Positions 59,587 to 64,000 of a stretch of 64,000 bases of DNA are shown here, piece after piece. The stretch is taken from NCBI GenBank assembly GCA_900538705.1, contig UPZG01000001.1, forward strand, positions 558,001 through 622,000, in the 5' to 3' direction. Each line of letters opens with the position of its first letter. The first letter of the stretch is position 1. The notes below the pieces were generated by a model. It made no database searches. It was not told where the DNA came from and saw only the letters and a program-made list of their open reading frames with translations. The stretch is from an uncultured Porphyromonadaceae bacterium. GTDB lineage: Bacteria > Bacteroidota > Bacteroidia > Bacteroidales > Barnesiellaceae_A. Both the position numbers and the translations under genes were made by a program.

Positions 59587-60429
59587 TTATGCAGTCGTGC
59601 GTAGCCATGTATCTACGTGGTCGCTGTATTTAGGCGATAACGGTATGTCTGGTACGTTGGGGATATTGAGCTCGAGGAAAATGCCCCCACGTTGCCTCCT
59701 GATAACGTTGACATATTCTAGGTTAACCATATACGACCGGTGGCAGCGTACGATACCGGTATCACTCAAGTACTTTTCTAAGGCTTTGAGCGAATTGCGG
59801 AGCATGAAACGCGATACTCCGTTTTTCTTGAAATAGTATATTGAGACATAATTGTCGGCAGCCTCGATGTAGAGGATGTTCGATTTCATTACCGATAACC
59901 GTAGTACATTCCGTTCGTCGCAGAAATCTATCATGCGTGATGTGGAGGTGTCTGTGGCTTGCAATTCTTTGTGCTCTTCCAATAGTCGCTCTTTTTCTAC
60001 CCACGAGAAGTATAGGAAACATAGTAGATAAGGAAATAAGATAATGAGCAAGGTATTTACAAACGACTCCTTGAATGTAGTTATTGCTTCAGCTTGAGGA
60101 TTGAGTGAGGTGACGAAAAGCGTAAAGAATAAAGCCATGAACATCAGCTCAAAAAGAATCCATACGCCATACTGGAAGTAGGTGATGTGTTGCCTTTTAT
60201 TCCAGTAATACATTACTATGCGGCTTATGGCGATGACAACAAAACCGGCCAAAACAATGAGGCTGGTGTAAAGGAAGTAGTAGAGGGGGGTAGATACCCA
60301 TGAACGCGAACCGAAAGGTTGATATATATTGATGAATGTGACGGCAAATACCGCCGTGAACGACACCAGTTTGATGAGATTATATTTCTCACATAGGTAT
60401 GCAGGTATTTCTTTAGAAAAGAATGTCAT
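59587..60429 (-). CDS. Membrane-bound LytTR family regulator
   Basis: A 280-residue protein. Four N-terminal membrane helices are visible (LVSFTAVFAVTFINIYQPF, LYYFLYTSLIVLAGFVVIAIS, YGVWILFELMFMALFFTLFV, FVNTLLIILFPYLLCFLYFSW). A cytoplasmic LytTR DNA-binding domain follows (VLRLSVMKSNILYIEAADNYVSIYYFKK, FMLRNSLKALEKYLSDTGIVRCHRSYMVNLEYV). This is a one-component membrane-tethered regulator without a receiver domain, a layout common in Bacteroidetes. Target genes are unknown. The leader from the promoter is about 110 nt. Confidence 0.9.
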   Translation of the reverse strand: MTFFSKEIPAYLCEKYNLIKLVSFTAVFAVTFINIYQPFGSRSWVSTPLYYFLYTSLIVLAGFVVIAISRIVMYYWNKRQHITYFQYGVWILFELMFMALFFTLFVTSLNPQAEAITTFKESFVNTLLIILFPYLLCFLYFSWVEKERLLEEHKELQATDTSTSRMIDFCDERNVLRLSVMKSNILYIEAADNYVSIYYFKKNGVSRFMLRNSLKALEKYLSDTGIVRCHRSYMVNLEYVNVIRRQRGGIFLELNIPNVPDIPLSPKYSDHVDTWLRTTA

Positions 60430-60548
60430 TTTACAGTAGCAGGTCGTTCAAGTTATAATAATTGGGAATCACTCCAGTCAGAGCATTTGCCCTTATCATT
60501 TTGGGAGAATAGTCATACCGTTCTCCTATATTTAGTTTCACTTTGCGG

Positions 60549-60556
60549 CAAAGGTA
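60549..60556 (-). promoter_or_regulatory. Bacteroidetes -7 element for the LytTR gene
   Basis: CAAAGGTA on + reads TACCTTTG on minus, about 120 bp before the start. Confidence 0.5.
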
Positions 60557-60685
60557 TATCATATTGCACAAAAAAACAAGTGCATTCTCTATCCTATGTT
60601 CTCATATTTTGCATAGACTGCCCCTATATTGCATAATTCACCCCAAAATAGCCTGTTTAGTCACATAGAGGCTATGTATAACCCT

Positions 60686-60693
60686 TAAATTTG
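60686..60693 (+). promoter_or_regulatory. Bacteroidetes -7 element for a small-RNA candidate
   Basis: TAAATTTG matches TAnnTTTG; the start site would be near 60700. Confidence 0.45.
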
Positions 60694-60699
60694 GAAATA

Positions 60700-60898
60700 G
60701 GGTAGATGTTCTGTTTCTTTGTCATGCACTAAGGTAAGAATATGCTTGCCTTATGCACATAACACCTAATAAAAAAGTTTAGTTTCAGAGTAACGTTCAA
60801 GTTTAATTGATGAGTAAGCTACATTATTCCGTGATGGAAAGTAGTGTAGCGACAGAGTTAAAGAAGGCCGGTTCGCGAGAACCCGCCTTTTTGTTTTA
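60700..60898 (+). ncRNA. Small-RNA candidate with three hairpins (~200 nt)
   Basis: The region lies between the TAAATTTG at 60686 and a terminator at 60864-60898. The terminator is a stem of AAGGC(C)GGTTC with GAACC(C)GCCTT, one mismatch and a GCGA tetraloop, followed by TTTTGTTTT. Upstream are two more hairpins. One is AAGGTAAG/CTTGCCTT with loop AATATG near 60730-60752. The other is GCTACA/TGTAGC (60818-60850) with inner TTCC/GGAA. No open frame of note covers it. I do not recognise the family. Confidence 0.4.
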
Positions 60899-61207
60899 TT
60901 ATATCAATAGTTGCAGCGTGCTTCGTTACCTGTGTCATGCCACTCTCGAAAAAGAATCTATTTATTTATAAAAGGTTGTTGCTTTGCGTAGCGATGATAT
61001 CTGTTTATTCCGACTTTTGCTGATAATATCAATTGTTTTATACTGTAGGGTTACGTTTCTTATATCCTGATAAAAAAATGTACTTGTGGCTGTGAATGAC
61101 TTTATTGTAGTGATGTGAGTATCCTTCATTATCTGTTTCTATCTTCGTTTCTGGTTGCCACAAGACTGCTGCATTGTATCGAAGACAGCTAATCATGTCA
61201 GGCTTAT
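60899..61207. other. Intergenic, nothing recognised
   Basis: About 300 bp between the two RNA candidates in a gene-poor stretch. I see no gene or repeat. Confidence 0.5.
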
Positions 61208-61322
61208 AAATAAAAAGGCGGAGAAGTGTGTGCTGTCACTTCTCCGCATTGCGTCGTCGCGACGCACCCCTCCTCGTTGGGAGTAATGTTGAGGCAGGTG
61301 CAACGAACCCTTCTGCCTCATG
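61208..61322 (-). ncRNA. Cluster of four hairpins, likely 3' end of a minus-strand small RNA
   Basis: Four stems follow one another. In minus-strand order they are TGAGGCAG/CTGCCTCA (61290-61320), a CTCC/GGAG stem (61270-61283), TGCGTCG/CGACGCA (61250-61266) and GCGGAGAAGTG/CACTTCTCCGC (61218-61247). On minus the last is followed by CTTTTTATTT, so it reads as an intrinsic terminator and the transcript must run on the minus strand. A possible promoter (TATTTTTG on minus) lies near 61604-61611, but the true 5' end is uncertain. Confidence 0.4.
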
Positions 61323-62149
61323 TAAAAATCACGTATTTTCCTTTTTGCCGTATGTCATACTCCGGCTGAGTGCAGACTGTTCGTCTATTTATAGCGATTG
61401 TCTGCCAATTGATTGTATGGTATATGTCGAGTTTATTGATTATACTTTGTAGTTATGTAGTTTCTTTGTGTTTTATATAAATGCTTATTGAGCCTGTTGG
61501 TTATGGGGCTTTAAATGGCATCATATTGAATGCAATTTTCCCCTCGTTTTATTGTCAGTAAAAATGGTATTCGTTAAATATTGTCTATCATTTATACAGT
61601 GACAAAAATATAAGAAAAAAGTCTTCTAATATACATCTATAATGAAAAAATGATATAAACAGAAAAATTTTTAACAAGCTATAAATCAATGTATTAATAT
61701 ATATAATATATAAACATTATTATTGTAGATATTGATTTTAATTATAAATTGCTGAAAATAAATGTCTTATAAAATTATTGTAGATATATTATCTTGCGTA
61801 TTTATAATGCGCTGATAATTAGATTATTGTGTATGTTTAAGTAGGGCTATTGTTTTAATACGACAAAATTTATAGAAAAAGAAGTGTAAATGCTTTTGTT
61901 AGAATGCTTGTTGCAGCAGGTAGTTGAATATTGCCTTTTGCGATGGTAGGTAATCGTAACGGTTGTGGCTTTAGTGGATGTACTGACATTTATGATGGAG
62001 ATGCTGTATTTTGTGTAGTTGCTGTTGTGAAGATTGCTGATGTAGAAGGTTGAGTAGGGTAATATGTTCAAACAATGAAAATAGTAGATTGCTTTAGTGA
62101 TAAGATGTGAAAATAGGAGCGTACGAATATCCCTTTGTTACAAAAATAG
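61323..62149. other. AT-rich intergenic region
   Basis: Beyond the possible minus-strand promoter there is only very AT-rich sequence, with short frames of biased composition. I see no supportable gene. Confidence 0.5.
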
Positions 62150-62157
62150 TATCTTTG
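62150..62157 (+). promoter_or_regulatory. Bacteroidetes -7 element for trmU
   Basis: TATCTTTG, 19 bp before ATG 62176, rules out the longer frame from 62107. Confidence 0.6.
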
Positions 62158-62175
62158 TTTTACTATTTATATTTC

Positions 62176-63279
62176 ATGATGCAGAAGCAACGTGTTTTAG
62201 TTGGCATGAGTGGCGGGGTAGATAGCTCTGCCGTGTGCATGCTGTTACAAGAGCAGGGATATGAGGTGCTGGGCCTTACATTGCGCATGTGGGACCAACC
62301 GAGGCACTTTACGCGCTCGTCTACCGAACCTGATTATATTATCGAAGCCCGTGAGTTGGCAGCCTCCTTGGGGATTGAGCATCATACGCTCGACCTTCGT
62401 CAGCCTTTTCGCAACGAGGTAGTGCAATATTTTATCGATGAATATATGCGAGGGCGTACCCCCAACCCTTGCGTTATGTGCAATCGTTTCTTCAAGTGGC
62501 GCTATCTTCTCGAGGAGGCCGATCGATTGGGGTGCGAAATGGTTGCAACAGGACATTATGCTCGCATAGTTCCCATTGATGGTATACCTGTGTTGGCTTG
62601 TGGTGTTGATACCCGTAAAGATCAGTCGTATTTTTTATGGAGACTTACTCCCGAACAGTTGTCACGTACGCTTTTCCCACTGGGTACGTGGTTGAAGACC
62701 GATCTGAAGGAGTATGTCCGTGCCAAAGGGTATATTGCTAAGGCTGCAAAAAAAGAGAGTATGGAAGCCTGTTTTGTTCCAGATGATTATCGCGATTTTT
62801 TGCGTGAAATGCTGCCGAATATTGACGAGCGTGTTGCCGGTGGAAATTTTGTCGATGCGCAAGGCCGCAAGCTTGGATTACATAAGGGCTATCCGTTTTA
62901 TACCATAGGGCAGCGCAAGGGACTTGAGATTGCTCTTGGTCATCCAGCTTATGTAGTGCGTATCAATGCCCAGAAAAATACCATACGTCTTGGAACACCT
63001 GATGAGTTATTGGCTGCACAGGCTTTGCTTTCAGGAGTGCGTATCGATGAGCGATTTGTGCAATCATCCCAGTTGTCGGTCCGCATCCGTTATCGTAGTG
63101 CAGCGATACCGGCCATTGTCCGATTGGTCGATGACGACCATGCAGTTGTTACCTTTGCTACTCCGGCATCTGCTTTGGCTCCCGGGCAGTCGGCTGTAAT
63201 ATATGAGAATGATATGGTTGTGGGCGGAGGTATTATAGAAGACCCGCGATTGTTGCACAAATATGTAAGTGCCGAATAA
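62176..63279 (+). CDS. mnmA: tRNA 2-thiouridine(34) synthase MnmA/TrmU
   Basis: MnmA thiolates U34 of Lys, Glu and Gln tRNAs. The 367-residue product has the PP-loop (VLVGMSGGVDSSAVCMLL), the catalytic cysteine in GRTPNPCVMCNRFFKW, TGHYARI, and the second cysteine in SMEACFVPDDYRDF. KGYPFYTIGQRKGLEIALGHPAYV is also present, with a C-terminal beta domain. Two adjacent ATGs (62176 and 62179) are equal starts. The usual length is ~360-370. Confidence 0.95.
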   Translation: MMQKQRVLVGMSGGVDSSAVCMLLQEQGYEVLGLTLRMWDQPRHFTRSSTEPDYIIEARELAASLGIEHHTLDLRQPFRNEVVQYFIDEYMRGRTPNPCVMCNRFFKWRYLLEEADRLGCEMVATGHYARIVPIDGIPVLACGVDTRKDQSYFLWRLTPEQLSRTLFPLGTWLKTDLKEYVRAKGYIAKAAKKESMEACFVPDDYRDFLREMLPNIDERVAGGNFVDAQGRKLGLHKGYPFYTIGQRKGLEIALGHPAYVVRINAQKNTIRLGTPDELLAAQALLSGVRIDERFVQSSQLSVRIRYRSAAIPAIVRLVDDDHAVVTFATPASALAPGQSAVIYENDMVVGGGIIEDPRLLHKYVSAE

Positions 63280-63296
63280 TTTTCAATATATCGGGT

Positions 63297-64000
63297 ATGA
63301 GATACTCTATTGTATATTGTATAAAGTTACTGGTTTTGTGGCTTTTGTTTCTGTTGCCATTTGCTATTCCCGTGCAGGCTGGTGAGGCATTCAAGTATAG
63401 GGTGTGGTTTGCCGATAAGCCGGCAGGTGAATATTCTACAGCGTTGCCCGAAGCATATCTGTCTGCGGCCAGCATTGAGCGACGTGCTCGCCAGGGTATG
63501 ACCGTAGATACTACCGACTTTCCTGTCTCTCAAGATTATATAGAAGCTGTAGTAGCCTGTGGTGCTCGCCAAGTGGTTACGTCGCGGTGGCTTAATACCT
63601 TAGTCGTTGCCGTAGATGATACAGCGGTGGTCGATGTCATTCGTCGGTTGCCGTTCGTTACTAAAGTAGAGTGTGTGTGGCGTCCTAATACATCATTGGG
63701 TTCTTTGTCGAAACGCAAACTAATGATTGACAGTGAAATAATGCCAGAGGAGGAATATGCCGACAGTTATACCCAGATATCTATGCTGAATATTGACTCA
63801 CTGCATGCGGCAGGTTTCCGTGGCGAAGGTATTGATATTGCTGTTATAGATCTTGGTTTTTACAACGTTGATGCCAATCCAACCATCGATATGGAACATA
63901 TTGCCGGAACACACGACTTTGTGCATGGCACATTTTCGTATGATGCCGGGAAGCATGGTGCGCAAGTGCTGTCGTGTATGCTCTCTGACGTGTCAGGGCG
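63297..64000 (+). CDS. S8 (subtilisin-like) serine peptidase, truncated by window end
   Basis: The first ~234 residues of a secreted peptidase. The signal peptide (MRYSIVYCIKLLVLWLLFLLPFAIPVQA) is followed by a propeptide-like region (RVWFADKPAGEYSTALPEAYLSAASIERRARQGMTVDTTD) typical of Bacteroidetes S8 proteins with T9SS or lipid anchors. The catalytic Asp segment is GIDIAVIDLGFYNVD and the His segment is KHGAQVLSCM. The catalytic Ser would lie beyond the window. Translation runs to base 64000 without a stop. Confidence 0.88.
   Translation, partial: MRYSIVYCIKLLVLWLLFLLPFAIPVQAGEAFKYRVWFADKPAGEYSTALPEAYLSAASIERRARQGMTVDTTDFPVSQDYIEAVVACGARQVVTSRWLNTLVVAVDDTAVVDVIRRLPFVTKVECVWRPNTSLGSLSKRKLMIDSEIMPEEEYADSYTQISMLNIDSLHAAGFRGEGIDIAVIDLGFYNVDANPTIDMEHIAGTHDFVHGTFSYDAGKHGAQVLSCMLSDVSG

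Noticed and set aside
61580..61860. Replication origin or CRISPR in the AT-rich stretch
   Set aside because: No DnaA-box cluster, no regular repeat-spacer pattern and no cas genes are visible.

Overview
The window comes from a Bacteroidales genome. Three things show this: the Bacteroidetes promoter element TAnnTTTG recurs about 20 times just upstream of genes, Shine-Dalgarno sequences are rare, and the gene content is typical (T9SS sorting domains, DUF6029, DUF6048, DUF6452, DUF4199 and DUF4295 families, Omp28 proteins, a Bacteroidales-type Wzc). The set is mostly core housekeeping with two accessory stretches. I cannot name the genus from sequence alone.

Layout. 0-7 kb: uvrB (5' end outside the window), fhs, a pRiA4b ORF-3-like protein, a DPP5-type S9 peptidase and a MATE transporter, all on +. 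7-16.6 kb (-): DedA, a uracil-DNA glycosylase-family protein, and an envelope redox/T9SS cluster (DsbD, an Omp28 protein with a T9SS tail, a T9SS-tail protein, an Omp28 lipoprotein, a DUF6029 barrel, a TlpA thioredoxin). 16.8-18 kb: L-serine dehydratase. 18.2-21.4 kb: a Wza/Wzc polysaccharide-export pair with no glycosyltransferases, followed by a 186-bp inverted-repeat element and two paralogous YbjN-like proteins.

22.8-29.4 kb is the most interesting part. A structured non-coding RNA candidate and a small Cro/CI-type regulator precede an operon-like run. The run holds three Cys-rich CXXX-repeat peptide precursors with twin-arginine signals, two secreted proteins, a radical SAM/SPASM maturase, a second SPASM-like maturase without the radical SAM cluster motif, a small modification protein, and TatA and TatC. 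I read it as a self-contained RiPP system. Peptides would be modified in the cytoplasm, probably into thioether-bridged folded forms, exported by their own Tat translocase, and in two of three cases lipidated.

29.4-64 kb: SDR, FKBP and threonine dehydratase genes; a probably mobile radical SAM/DUF5131 pair with a divergent AraC regulator; menBCE; an orphan 854-aa protein of unknown function; rpmB-rpmG-DUF4295; ftsY-rimO-isochorismate synthase-menD; bioB; a DUF4199/glycosyltransferase pair; nitroreductase-DUF6452-DUF6048-mscS; a SPOR lipoprotein, DUF308 and YfcE; tRNA-Gly(CCC); xseB; an AddB-like nuclease with menA; a membrane LytTR regulator; a 1.7-kb gene-poor stretch with two small-RNA candidates; trmU; and the start of an S8 peptidase cut by the window end. 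The menaquinone genes are split over three places (menBCE, isochorismate synthase-menD, menA).
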